Of a DNA stretch of 64,000 bases, positions 26,698 to 34,309 are shown piece after piece; position 1 is the first letter of the stretch; each line of letters opens with the position of its first letter. Location: contig CAYJEE010000001.1 of assembly GCA_964369145.1 (NCBI GenBank), positions 15,466-79,465 of the forward strand. The letters run 5' to 3'. The notes under the pieces are model-generated. The model saw only the letters and a list, made by a program, of their open reading frames with translations, had not been told where the DNA came from and did not search any database. The position numbers and the translations under genes are program-made. This DNA is from UBA910 sp964369145. Lineage in GTDB: Bacteria; Patescibacteriota; Minisyncoccia; Phycocordibacterales; DATDWN01.

Positions 26698-26857
26698 ATC
26701 ACAACCATAGATAAAACCCATCACCAAAAATTGCATCCTGCGTCGGTATCCGGCGAGGTGCGGATATCAATTGATATCACGAAAGATGGTACCTCGCTCA
26801 CTGAGCCTAGTGTAACTGCCGTTGTTGTAAAATGATCTCTTGAGAGATCATTTTACT
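26698..26857 (+). ncRNA. Candidate small RNA or tiny gene between rpsI and grpE
   Basis: A promoter TTGCAT (26666-26671), 16 bp and TATAAT (26688-26693) precedes a segment that folds well. GCGAGGT pairs with ACCTCGC around the 16-nt palindrome GATATCAATTGATATC, and a perfect 12-bp hairpin (26829-26854) ends it. There is no ATG after the predicted start site. An open frame without ATG (ending VSGEVRISIDITKDGTSL...) runs through it, so a small protein with TTG start is the alternative. Neither is proven. Confidence 0.35.
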
Positions 26858-26932
26858 TTTTGTATAAAAGTTTTTTATTGGAAAATATTAAGGTCTTTGA
26901 TTTTATAAAATTTTCGAGTATAATCCACTCGT

Positions 26933-27568
26933 ATGAATGACGATCAACTAAAAAAAGATTTAGAAGAATCACTCGAAGATGCAGAAAATTCCCCTAGCCC
27001 AGGCCTAGGGGAAGATGAATCTAGTGAGGATGTAGATGATATTGTGTTTGAGGATAATACAGAGGTAACGGGAGCGGATTTTAATAAAAAATACAGTGCG
27101 CTCAAAGGGAAAGTAAAAGAGCTCGAAGCGAAAGCGACAGAATACCTCAATGGATGGCAGAGAGATAAAGCGGATTTTATAAACCTTCGAAAAAAAGATG
27201 AGGAGATGAAGAAAGGGATAGTCTCTCTTGCAAAAGAGGATTTGATCACTGAGCTCATCCCTGTACTCGATAGCTTTGAGTCTGCAATGAAAAACAAAGA
27301 AGCATGGGAGAAGGTGGATGCAAACTGGAGGGTAGGGGTGGAGTACATTGCAAGCCAGCTTAACCAGACGCTTGAAAACAATGGTTTGAAGAAAGTGTAC
27401 CCATTGGGCCAACCCTTCGATCATACTCGCGATGAGGCTATCGAAATGCTCCCTACAGAGGATAAGAGTAAAGATGGGGTAGTGGTGGAAGTAGTCCAAA
27501 CCGGCTACATGTTTGGTGACCGTCTCGTGCGACCACCAAAGGTTAAAGTTGGTGAATATAATGTATAA
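26933..27568 (+). CDS. grpE: Nucleotide exchange factor GrpE
   Basis: This 211-aa DnaK co-chaperone releases ADP. It has an acidic N-terminus, a long helix (KVKELEAKATEYLNGWQRDK, then ADFINLRKKDEE) and the C-terminal beta-wing (HEAV-type region DHTRDEAIEMLPTEDKSKDG, ending VRPPKVKVGEY). The N-terminus contains an insertion SPSPGLGE encoded by the palindrome TTCCCCTAG..CTAGGGGAA (about 26990-27013). TATAAT at 26919-26924 ends 8 nt before the ATG. Confidence 0.93.
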   Translation: MNDDQLKKDLEESLEDAENSPSPGLGEDESSEDVDDIVFEDNTEVTGADFNKKYSALKGKVKELEAKATEYLNGWQRDKADFINLRKKDEEMKKGIVSLAKEDLITELIPVLDSFESAMKNKEAWEKVDANWRVGVEYIASQLNQTLENNGLKKVYPLGQPFDHTRDEAIEMLPTEDKSKDGVVVEVVQTGYMFGDRLVRPPKVKVGEYNV

Positions 27569-27631
27569 AACTTGCATAAAAATCAAAAGATATTATAATA
27601 GTTAACATGTTAAGTATCCGTATTGCATTTC

Positions 27632-27673
27632 ATTCGTAACCATTCGTAGATTCGCATTATTCGTTAATTCGTA
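27632..27673 (+). promoter_or_regulatory. Five ATTCGTA-type repeats upstream of dnaK
   Basis: ATTCGTA, ATTCGTA, ATTCGCA, ATTCGTT and ATTCGTA start at 27632, 27642, 27650, 27659 and 27667, that is every 8-10 bp. The last one overlaps TATATT (27672-27677), which ends 6 nt before the dnaK ATG. The arrangement could be a multi-site operator for a heat-shock regulator, or simple-sequence expansion. Confidence 0.45.
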
Positions 27674-27683
27674 TATTACACAT

Positions 27684-29588
27684 ATGTCTAAAATTATAGG
27701 TATCGATCTTGGAACAACAAACTCAGCCGTCGCAGTCATGGAAGTAGGTGCTCCAAAAATCCTTGAAAACACAGAGGGTGCACGTACCACTCCGTCTATT
27801 GTCGCTGTTTCAAAAACAGGTGAGCGTCTCGTGGGACTTCTCGCAAAGCGACAAGCAGTGACCAACCCAAAGAACACTATCTTTGGTATCAAGCGATTCA
27901 TCGGTCACTCATATGACGATGCTGCAGTACAGAAAGATAAGGGTATTGTGCCGTATGAAATGTCAAAAGCTCCCTCTGGAGGCGTACTTGTCACACTCAA
28001 TGGAAAACAATATTCTCCAGAAGAAGTGTCAGCGATGATCATTTCAAAACTCAAAGCAGATGCAGAAGCAAAGCTTGGTGAGAAAGTGACTCAGGCTATC
28101 ATCACCGTACCTGCGTATTTCAACGACACTCAGCGAAAAGCAACAAAAGACGCAGGAGCAATCGCAGGACTCGAAGTGTTGCGTATCATCAACGAACCGA
28201 CAGCAGCAGCGCTCGCGTACGGTTTCGACAAAAATCGAAAAGATGAAAAAATCGTAGTCTTTGACTTCGGAGGAGGTACCTTCGACGTTTCAGTACTCGA
28301 AGTGGACGTGGATGAAGTCGGTGGAGATATCAAGGTGAAAGCAACAGACGGAGACTCACACTTGGGAGGTAAAGATATCGACCAGAAAATCATCAACTTT
28401 TTGGCGGATGAATTTAAAAAAGAATCAGGTATCGATGTACGTAACGACGCACTCGCACTCCAGCGTCTCGATGAGGCAGCAGAAAAGGCAAAAATCGAGC
28501 TCTCTTCAGCACAGGAGTCAGAAGTAAATATTCCATTTATCACTTCAGACTCATCTGGTCCACGACACCTCTTGGTAAAAATCACTCGAGCAAAACTCGA
28601 AGAACTCGCGGATGAATTTATCGAGCGAGCAATGCAGATCACAAAACGAGCGATGGAAGCATCGGGCTTTGACAAGTCTGCGATCAATGAAGTAATCCTC
28701 GTTGGAGGTCAGACTCGAATGCCAAAAATGGCTGAGCGAGTGAAAGAATTTTTCAACAAAGAGCCAAACAAATCTATCAACCCAGACGAAGTGGTAGCAC
28801 TCGGTGCTGCGATCCAGGGAGGTATCCTTTCTGGAGATGTAAAAGACGTGCTCCTGCTCGATGTGATCCCACTCTCACTTGGTATTGAGACAATGGGAAA
28901 TGTGTCTACAAAACTCATTGAACGAAACACCACAATCCCTGCATCTAAATCTCAGGTATTTTCTACTGCAGCGGACAACCAAACATCTGTAGAGATTCAT
29001 ATCACCCAAGGTGAACGAGCGATGGCAGCAGACAACAAGTCTCTCGGTCGCTTTATCCTCGATGGTATCCCACCAGCGCCACGTGGTATGCCACAAGTAG
29101 AAGTGACTTTCGATGTGGATGCAAACGGAATACTTTCAGTAAAAGCAAAAGACAAAGCGACAAACAAAGAGCAGTCGATCCGTATCGAAGCACGCTCAGG
29201 ACTTTCAAAAGAAGATATCGAACGAATGCAGAAAGACGCTGAAGCTCATGCTGCTGATGATCAGAAAAAGCGAGACCTCGCTGAGGCGAAAAATATTGCA
29301 GAGCAGATGACGTACACTGCAGAAAAAGCACTCAAAGACAATGGAGATAAAGTAAGTACAGAAATTAAAGAAGGTGTGGAAGCAAAAATTGCAGAACTCA
29401 AGACAGCGAAAGATGGCACTGATATTGAAGCAATGAAAAAAGCGACAGAAGCACTCTCAACTGAAATGTCTAAAATAGGAGAAGCGATGAGTAAAGCGTC
29501 TCCTGAACAACCTGCAGGTGAAGCTCCAAAAACTGAAGGAGAAAATGTAAGAGAAGCAGAATTTGAAGAGAAAAAAGAGAATAATTAA
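27684..29588 (+). CDS. dnaK: Chaperone DnaK (Hsp70)
   Basis: 634 aa, normal length. The ATPase begins IIGIDLGTTNSAVAVMEVG, with VPAYFNDTQRKATKDAG and FDFGGGTFDVSVLEVD. The substrate domain (about residues 385-500) and helical lid end in an acidic tail (EGENVREAEFEEKK). GrpE is encoded just upstream and DnaJ just downstream, giving the full Hsp70 system. Confidence 0.97.
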   Translation: MSKIIGIDLGTTNSAVAVMEVGAPKILENTEGARTTPSIVAVSKTGERLVGLLAKRQAVTNPKNTIFGIKRFIGHSYDDAAVQKDKGIVPYEMSKAPSGGVLVTLNGKQYSPEEVSAMIISKLKADAEAKLGEKVTQAIITVPAYFNDTQRKATKDAGAIAGLEVLRIINEPTAAALAYGFDKNRKDEKIVVFDFGGGTFDVSVLEVDVDEVGGDIKVKATDGDSHLGGKDIDQKIINFLADEFKKESGIDVRNDALALQRLDEAAEKAKIELSSAQESEVNIPFITSDSSGPRHLLVKITRAKLEELADEFIERAMQITKRAMEASGFDKSAINEVILVGGQTRMPKMAERVKEFFNKEPNKSINPDEVVALGAAIQGGILSGDVKDVLLLDVIPLSLGIETMGNVSTKLIERNTTIPASKSQVFSTAADNQTSVEIHITQGERAMAADNKSLGRFILDGIPPAPRGMPQVEVTFDVDANGILSVKAKDKATNKEQSIRIEARSGLSKEDIERMQKDAEAHAADDQKKRDLAEAKNIAEQMTYTAEKALKDNGDKVSTEIKEGVEAKIAELKTAKDGTDIEAMKKATEALSTEMSKIGEAMSKASPEQPAGEAPKTEGENVREAEFEEKKENN

Positions 29589-29759
29589 TTTAATTTTAGA
29601 ACGTCCTCGCCTTTTATCAAACAAAACACAATTTTCTCTGCCTCCCGCTAATTCCCTCTGGTCACCCCTGAGTACAGGGGCAGGCGCTCACGGCTAGAGA
29701 AAATTGTTGTTGTTTGAAATAAAAGCCTGCGAATGTTCAAAAAGTTAAATCAATTATTC
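29584..29759. repeat. Very long intergenic palindrome downstream of dnaK
   Basis: The arms of about 55-60 nt pair with few gaps. Left is TAATTAATTTAATTTTAGAAC plus the segment ending CACAATTTTCTCT (to 29639). Right starts AGAGAAAATTGTTGTTG (29696) and runs to TTAAATCAATTA. The centre carries CCCCTGAGTACAGGGG. It is the largest member of the intergenic hairpin set in this window. Confidence 0.65.
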
Positions 29760-29777
29760 TTTAGTGATAGGTAGGAA

Positions 29778-29812
29778 AAAGACCGGGAGCGTGTGCTCAC
29801 CGGTCTTTGGTC
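29778..29812 (-). terminator. Terminator of the 92-aa minus-strand gene
   Basis: AAAGACCGG and CCGGTCTTT arms flank a 13-nt loop. A T-run follows on the minus strand. Confidence 0.65.
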
Positions 29813-29818
29813 TCCGCT

Positions 29819-30097
29819 TCATACAGTTTGGAAGTGATCCTGGTAGAATCTTCCAACAAGATCTTCCGGTGCTTCCAGAGTATCGCCTTTAGGTAAAGAA
29901 TCTTTCGTGATGTATTCTGTATCACGCGATCCTTTAACTAATACAGCAATATACTCCGTATCGCCCTTCGTTAGTGTCCAGCTTTTGGTCGAGCCGGTTT
30001 TCGATAACCAGCCTGACCTAGTCAAGAAAAGGTAAACTTCTGTCTCGGTGATGAAACTACCGTACAAAGAAGCTCCGTTTAGCCGTACAAAATACAT
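29819..30097 (-). CDS. Hypothetical protein, 92 aa
   Basis: Unrecognised. The start at 30097 (MYFVRLNGASLYGSF) is chosen because GGAGGAGGT lies 5 nt upstream; the in-frame ATG five codons earlier overlaps that site. Composition is mixed with many Thr/Tyr and no membrane segment. It is inserted between dnaK and dnaJ on the opposite strand, with its own Shine-Dalgarno and terminator, unlike its neighbours. Confidence 0.65.
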   Translation of the reverse strand: MYFVRLNGASLYGSFITETEVYLFLTRSGWLSKTGSTKSWTLTKGDTEYIAVLVKGSRDTEYITKDSLPKGDTLEAPEDLVGRFYQDHFQTV

Positions 30098-30156
30098 GCA
30101 GACCTCCTCCATTAACCCTACTTGAATTTACAGGTACGTCAAGTATACTATCAATC

Positions 30157-31245
30157 ATGGCAAACAAAGACTATTATCAAATTCTTGGTGTTCAAAAAGG
30201 CGCATCAAAAGACGAAATTAAAAAAGCGTTTCGTACGCTCGCGCACAAATATCACCCTGACAAAGGCGGTGATGCAGAAAAGTTTAAAGAAATAAACGAA
30301 GCGTATGGAGTGCTTTCAGATGACAAAAAGAAAGCGACGTATGACCAGTATGGCTCTGCAGATGCGGGAGCAGGCTTCGGTGGTGGCAATCCATTTGGTG
30401 GAGGAGCAGGCTTCGGTGGTTTTGATTTCTCTGGATTCCAGCAAGGAGGCCAAGGTGGTGGTTTTGAATTCGATATGGGAGACCTTTTTGGTGATATGTT
30501 TGGAGGAGGGAGACAGTCGCGAGCACCGCGAGGCTCTGATATCCAAGTAGACCTCGAACTTTCTTTTGAAGACGCAGTCTTCGGTACAGAACATACATTT
30601 TCTCTCAACAAAACATCAGTCTGTGATCATTGTGGAGGCAACGGAGCTGAAAAAGGAAGTGATCTCACGACATGTTCTACCTGTGACGGAAAAGGAAAGG
30701 TGAAAGAAATTAAAAGTACTATTTTTGGACAGTTTGAGTCTGCAGCAGTCTGTCGCACCTGTCATGGAAAAGGTAAGGTACCAAAGGTGAAATGCTCTGT
30801 ATGTAAAGGTCACGGAGTGCACCGCAAACCTACAGAAATAAAAGTAAAAATCCCTGCAGGAATAAATGCAGGTGAGATGGTGCGTCTCTCTGGTGGAGGA
30901 GAAGCTGTCGAAGGTGGGGCATCCGGAGATCTCTATATCCGCATGCACATAAAAAAGCATCCATACTTTTCAAAAGTCGATCACAATCTCGTAATGGACA
31001 AGAAAATCAAACTCACTGATGCACTTTTAGGTACAAGCTACGATATTAAAACTCTTGATGGAGATATTTCACTGAAAATACCCGAAGGCATCCAGCATGG
31101 AGAAGTTCTCAAGATTAAAGGTAAGGGTGTGCCGTATGACGGATCAAAACGTGGTGATATTTTAGTACGAGTACTGATCGATATTCCGAAACTCTCACGA
31201 AACAGTCGAAAGCTCATCGAAGAACTAAAAAAGGAAGGTATCTAA
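30157..31245 (+). CDS. dnaJ: Chaperone DnaJ
   Basis: 362 aa. The J domain with HPD (AHKYHPDKGGDA), a Gly/Phe-rich linker (about residues 70-120), four CxxCxGxG zinc motifs (CDHCGGNG, CSTCDGKG, CRTCHGKG, CSVCKGHG) and the C-terminal substrate-binding domains make a full type I DnaJ. TATACT at 30144-30149 ends 7 nt before the ATG. Confidence 0.96.
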   Translation: MANKDYYQILGVQKGASKDEIKKAFRTLAHKYHPDKGGDAEKFKEINEAYGVLSDDKKKATYDQYGSADAGAGFGGGNPFGGGAGFGGFDFSGFQQGGQGGGFEFDMGDLFGDMFGGGRQSRAPRGSDIQVDLELSFEDAVFGTEHTFSLNKTSVCDHCGGNGAEKGSDLTTCSTCDGKGKVKEIKSTIFGQFESAAVCRTCHGKGKVPKVKCSVCKGHGVHRKPTEIKVKIPAGINAGEMVRLSGGGEAVEGGASGDLYIRMHIKKHPYFSKVDHNLVMDKKIKLTDALLGTSYDIKTLDGDISLKIPEGIQHGEVLKIKGKGVPYDGSKRGDILVRVLIDIPKLSRNSRKLIEELKKEGI

Positions 31246-31247
31246 AC

Positions 31248-31276
31248 TCCGCCCTAGGGTACCCCTTTGGCGGATT
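31248..31276 (+). terminator. Hairpin after dnaJ
   Basis: CCGCC and GGCGG arms enclose CTAGGGTACCCC. There is no strong T-run, so the terminator role is uncertain. The core belongs to the TAGGGG/CCCCTA palindrome motif seen elsewhere. Confidence 0.4.
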
Positions 31277-31325
31277 ACATACATATCCACAAGGATAAAT
31301 AAGAAAATTTGATATACTTATGAGT

Positions 31326-31781
31326 ATGAATTTTCCTACAGATGTTCTTGTGATTGTTGGTATAGTAGTCGTCGGTACCTTTTTTACTTTTTTCTTTGGA
31401 AAGAGTAGGGGAGTGACAGCGATCCTCTCGCTTTTCGGTGCAATACCTTTGTTCCAAGCTTTTCCTTTTACCACCAAACTCACCGTAGCGACTGGCGCAC
31501 TCCCACAAGCACTCAATGTAGTTGGTATATTTTTAGTGTTTGTTATCTTTTTGTATTTTTTACTTGATCGATATGTAGTGGGGGATTTTGTGGAGGGTAA
31601 TTTTTTCAAATCAGTGCTTATGGGTATTGCATTTACTGCAGTTATACTTGCTCTTGTTTATTTTGTTCTCCCATTTGATGCGATCTATGATTTCAAACCA
31701 AACATCGACCAGTGGTTTTCTGGTAACTTTGGGCTTTTCTGGTGGATCCTCGCTCCACTTGTGATTATTTTCTTTATGTAG
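31326..31781 (+). CDS. Membrane protein, about four helices, unknown
   Basis: This 151-aa hydrophobic protein has helices at about residues 5-24, 30-47, 60-85, 100-120 and a C-terminal one (GLFWWILAPLVIIFF). I prefer the ATG at 31326 over 31320, because TATACT (31313-31318) then lies 7 nt upstream, the same spacing as in other leaderless genes here. No family recognised. Confidence 0.6.
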   Translation: MNFPTDVLVIVGIVVVGTFFTFFFGKSRGVTAILSLFGAIPLFQAFPFTTKLTVATGALPQALNVVGIFLVFVIFLYFLLDRYVVGDFVEGNFFKSVLMGIAFTAVILALVYFVLPFDAIYDFKPNIDQWFSGNFGLFWWILAPLVIIFFM

Positions 31782-31784
31782 GTG

Positions 31785-31812
31785 TTGACATGCTTATTCC
31801 TTATAGTAGCAT
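31785..31812 (+). promoter_or_regulatory. Promoter of the DUF397 gene
   Basis: TTGACA (31785-31790), 16 bp and TAGCAT (31807-31812). The ~50-nt leader holds a hairpin (GGACGC..GCGT). Confidence 0.5.
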
Positions 31813-31861
31813 TATAAATGGACGCTCTTCTGGGCGTACTATTAAGGTAGAAGGTGTAAAT

Positions 31862-32074
31862 ATGAATAACAGCAATGTCCCTTTCCTTGTCCGAGATGAC
31901 GACTTCCGAAAGTCTTCTTGGTCAAAGAATAACCCGAAGACGTGTGTACTGGTTGCCAAAAAACCAGAAGGTGTCGCTCTTCGCGACAGTAAAGATCCCG
32001 ACAAGAAGACACTTTTCTTCAATCATGAAGAGTGGGATGCGTTCCTTGCTGGTGTTAAAGGGGGTGAGTTTTAA
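31862..32074 (+). CDS. DUF397 domain protein
   Basis: This 70-aa protein matches the DUF397 pattern: WSKNNPKTCVLVAKKPEGVA, LRDSKDPDKKTLFF and NHEEWDAFLAGVKGGEF. DUF397 proteins are mainly actinobacterial, usually paired with an XRE/helix-turn-helix gene in toxin-antitoxin-like or developmental loci. No such partner is next to it here. Start chosen at 31862 after AAGGTG; a promoter and a terminator (32089-32121) frame a single-gene unit. Confidence 0.8.
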   Translation: MNNSNVPFLVRDDDFRKSSWSKNNPKTCVLVAKKPEGVALRDSKDPDKKTLFFNHEEWDAFLAGVKGGEF

Positions 32075-32087
32075 ACCACTCTCTTGC

Positions 32088-32121
32088 GATAATACGGGCA
32101 AGTCAAAAACTTGTCCGTATT
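32088..32121 (+). terminator. Terminator of the DUF397 gene
   Basis: AATACGGGCAAGT, a 5-nt loop and ACTTGTCCGTATT, then TTA. Confidence 0.7.
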
Positions 32122-32154
32122 TACTTATTCTAAATACCTATCAAACATCATTTT

Positions 32155-32637
32155 ATGAAAAAATTTTTATACATTATACCTGGATGGGAAGAAACCTGTC
32201 GGCGTAAACCCTACAAACAATTGAAAATTGTTGCAGAAAAAAAAGGTTACAAAGTGGTATCTATAAAAGTCGATTGGAAGAAACCCTTATCTGGTCAGCT
32301 TTTTGTTGTAGAAAAAGAAGCAATTGTTTTTGGTTTTTCTCTTGGCGCTATACTAGGATGGCTTGTGGCACAAAAGTACCCTTGCAAACATTTAATTTTA
32401 GCATCTATGACTCCGCATAGCAGTTTCAAAGATCCTAAAATTAAAAAACTATTGATTGAAATAACTGGCGCTACGTTTGTCTTTGATATCAATGCTAATC
32501 TTAAGAAAAATCATCGAGCAGAAAATCAAACTATAATTTACGGGGATCAGGAAGAAGAAAAAGCTGATATTTTAGTTACCAACACTCAACATGAACTTAC
32601 CTCTAACTATATAAAGGTAATTGAGAAGCTTTTGTAA
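32155..32637 (+). CDS. Small alpha/beta hydrolase-like protein
   Basis: This 160-aa protein has the nucleophile elbow GFSLGA (about residues 59-64), an early YIIPGWEET strand-turn and a late His (NTQHELT, about residue 148), consistent with a compact alpha/beta hydrolase. It is shorter than most family members, and the acid residue may be the Asp in IYGDQEEEKADI. Substrate unknown. No Shine-Dalgarno. Confidence 0.7.
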   Translation: MKKFLYIIPGWEETCRRKPYKQLKIVAEKKGYKVVSIKVDWKKPLSGQLFVVEKEAIVFGFSLGAILGWLVAQKYPCKHLILASMTPHSSFKDPKIKKLLIEITGATFVFDINANLKKNHRAENQTIIYGDQEEEKADILVTNTQHELTSNYIKVIEKLL

Positions 32638-32692
32638 GAATTATAGGTCAAATAACTTGGCAATTTTAAAGTATTTTTCAGAGGGTTTCTAG

Positions 32693-32714
32693 AAATGGCT
32701 CAATAAAGCCATTT
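32693..32714. promoter_or_regulatory. AAATGGCT palindrome upstream of the 32843 gene
   Basis: AAATGGCT and AGCCATTT flank 6 nt, some 45 nt upstream of a TTGACA box. A similar palindrome (AATATGGCT...AGCCATATT) sits at 37177-37199 upstream of the promoter at 37224. Confidence 0.4.
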
Positions 32715-32757
32715 ATTTTAGTGTTTGTAAAGTCAATAGAATAACTGTGGATAACTA

Positions 32758-32785
32758 TTGACAATTTTTTAAAAAGGGTTAGAGT
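32758..32785 (+). promoter_or_regulatory. Promoter of the secreted 277-aa protein
   Basis: TTGACA (32758-32763), 16 bp and TAGAGT (32780-32785). The same -35/-10 hexamer pair occurs at 37224-37253. Confidence 0.5.
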
Positions 32786-32842
32786 TTACATCAGATAGGG
32801 ACACAGATCCCTCAACATTTCTTTCATAAGGAGTGGAAAGCC

Positions 32843-33676
32843 ATGCGCCCCACCAATCGTTTTGCGATCGTTACTTTTTTGGTTGCTTTGATGTTCTGTG
32901 CAACCACGCCCGCAACCGCCCAGTTTTTGCCCGGTAACGAACCAGTTGGGGTTTACCCCCAACCCGGACCCTACCAGAACCCCGTCGCGGTGAGTCTCGT
33001 CGAAAATGGGGGCACTGTTGCCCTCAAGGTCCAACTGACCTACAGCCGTACCTGCATCGGGATATACTCCGCGTTCGTCCAGCTCGAAAGGGAGGTGTCC
33101 GGCAATTGGATTGGGCAAGGCGCTCAGGTACCGGTCCAGCTCGGACGTTTCGGCCGAGGTCCACTCGACAAAACACTCCGTACGGCGGCGGTCTTCACTC
33201 CGCCAGATGGAGGAGGGTTTGCGACCGGTGACTACAGGCTCAAGATCTCACCCTGGCTCTTTACGGGTGACGGGTGCCCGGTGTCGCAATACATAACCCA
33301 CATCGAAACCCCTTTTCTCCACATCGGCGCCGGCTTCAACGGCAGGCTGTCGAGTGTGGGAAAAACCAGTATACCATCTCTCAACGATGGTAAGCTGGAA
33401 TTCCAGGCAATTTTGGTTAGTCGTACCAGACTCACCATTTTCCAAGAATTTGGTTCCGAAAAGGTAGTGGGGCTCTCCGAGGACTACCCGGCAGGAAACA
33501 CGAGCATCAAGACGAATCTCCATCCGGAATTTCGTCCTGGTCTGCCCATTAAGGTGCATATCCTTGATCTGGAGTCTGGCGACTCGACCGTCGCCACGCT
33601 CTTCGAGCCAGCACCGAATGTTCGTTTTAATGCCATCCCTCGGAATACCGAGGGTGGCCAACCGGAGTGGCAATAG
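32843..33676 (+). CDS. Secreted protein, 277 aa, GC-rich
   Basis: A signal peptide (about residues 1-27, FAIVTFLVALMFCATTPATA) precedes a beta-rich domain of unknown family. The gene is visibly more GC-rich than its neighbours and uses different codons (CCC, GTC, CGG). AAGGAG upstream fixes the ATG at 32843. A hairpin GGAGTGGC-AATA-GCCACTCC overlaps the stop, and a terminator follows. The base composition suggests recent acquisition. No function proposed. Confidence 0.75.
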   Translation: MRPTNRFAIVTFLVALMFCATTPATAQFLPGNEPVGVYPQPGPYQNPVAVSLVENGGTVALKVQLTYSRTCIGIYSAFVQLEREVSGNWIGQGAQVPVQLGRFGRGPLDKTLRTAAVFTPPDGGGFATGDYRLKISPWLFTGDGCPVSQYITHIETPFLHIGAGFNGRLSSVGKTSIPSLNDGKLEFQAILVSRTRLTIFQEFGSEKVVGLSEDYPAGNTSIKTNLHPEFRPGLPIKVHILDLESGDSTVATLFEPAPNVRFNAIPRNTEGGQPEWQ

Positions 33677-33693
33677 CCACTCCACAACAATAC

Positions 33694-33728
33694 AGCCGCC
33701 ATACCCCTCGAGGTCGTGGCGGCTTTTA
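33694..33728 (+). terminator. Terminator after the 277-aa gene
   Basis: GCCGCC and GGCGGC arms with an inner hairpin, followed by TTTT. Confidence 0.7.
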
Positions 33729-33802
33729 CCATATATAAATTCTTTATCCACACTTTTTGATTTTACACAGTATTGTTTTTTTCTCTGTGATATAATTTCT
33801 TC

Positions 33803-34309
33803 ATGGAAACAACTAAAAAGTCACTTTTAATTTTTCTCGGTTTACTAATTGTTGGAGGGAGTGCGTACGGTACATTTTATCTTTTAAAAAAATATATTAG
33901 TCGCACAGAGAATGAACCACTCGTAACCATGGATCAGCCAGCAAGCTCGACACCTGTTATTTCTGGTTTTGAACAGAATTTGCACAACGAGGTTCCGTCA
34001 GTGTTACCAAAAGATGTATTGTTTGAAAAAAATGTGACCGTCGTGGAAAGCTTTACAGTGAAAAATGCTCCTGGTACACAATATACATATAGGTATATCT
34101 CAAAACTTTCTTTTGGGGAAAACTATTCTTATTTTTTTAAAACACTTCGTAATGCTGGCTGGGAAACAAAAACTGTCACTCGTACTGATAACGACTGGTT
34201 TATGTTTTTTGCTAAACCAAAGCAAGAGTTGAATATTTCATATTCTTTTAATAAAGAAACGAAGGTAGGTATTATAGATATTACATTCTTACAGAAAAAC
34301 AATGAATAA
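33803..34309 (+). CDS. Membrane-anchored hypothetical protein, 168 aa
   Basis: One N-terminal membrane helix (about residues 7-28) is followed by an extracytoplasmic domain ending with paired beta segments (ELNISYSFNKETKVGIIDIT). Unrecognised. TATAAT at 33791-33796 ends 6 nt before the ATG. The stop overlaps the start of the large surface protein by 8 nt, so the two are translationally coupled. Confidence 0.65.
   Translation: METTKKSLLIFLGLLIVGGSAYGTFYLLKKYISRTENEPLVTMDQPASSTPVISGFEQNLHNEVPSVLPKDVLFEKNVTVVESFTVKNAPGTQYTYRYISKLSFGENYSYFFKTLRNAGWETKTVTRTDNDWFMFFAKPKQELNISYSFNKETKVGIIDITFLQKNNE

Noticed and set aside
30252..30611. Overlapping minus-strand ORFs opposite dnaJ and dnaK
   Set aside because: They lie within firmly identified chaperone genes and reflect codon bias (Gly/Phe region, CGA/GAA-rich code).
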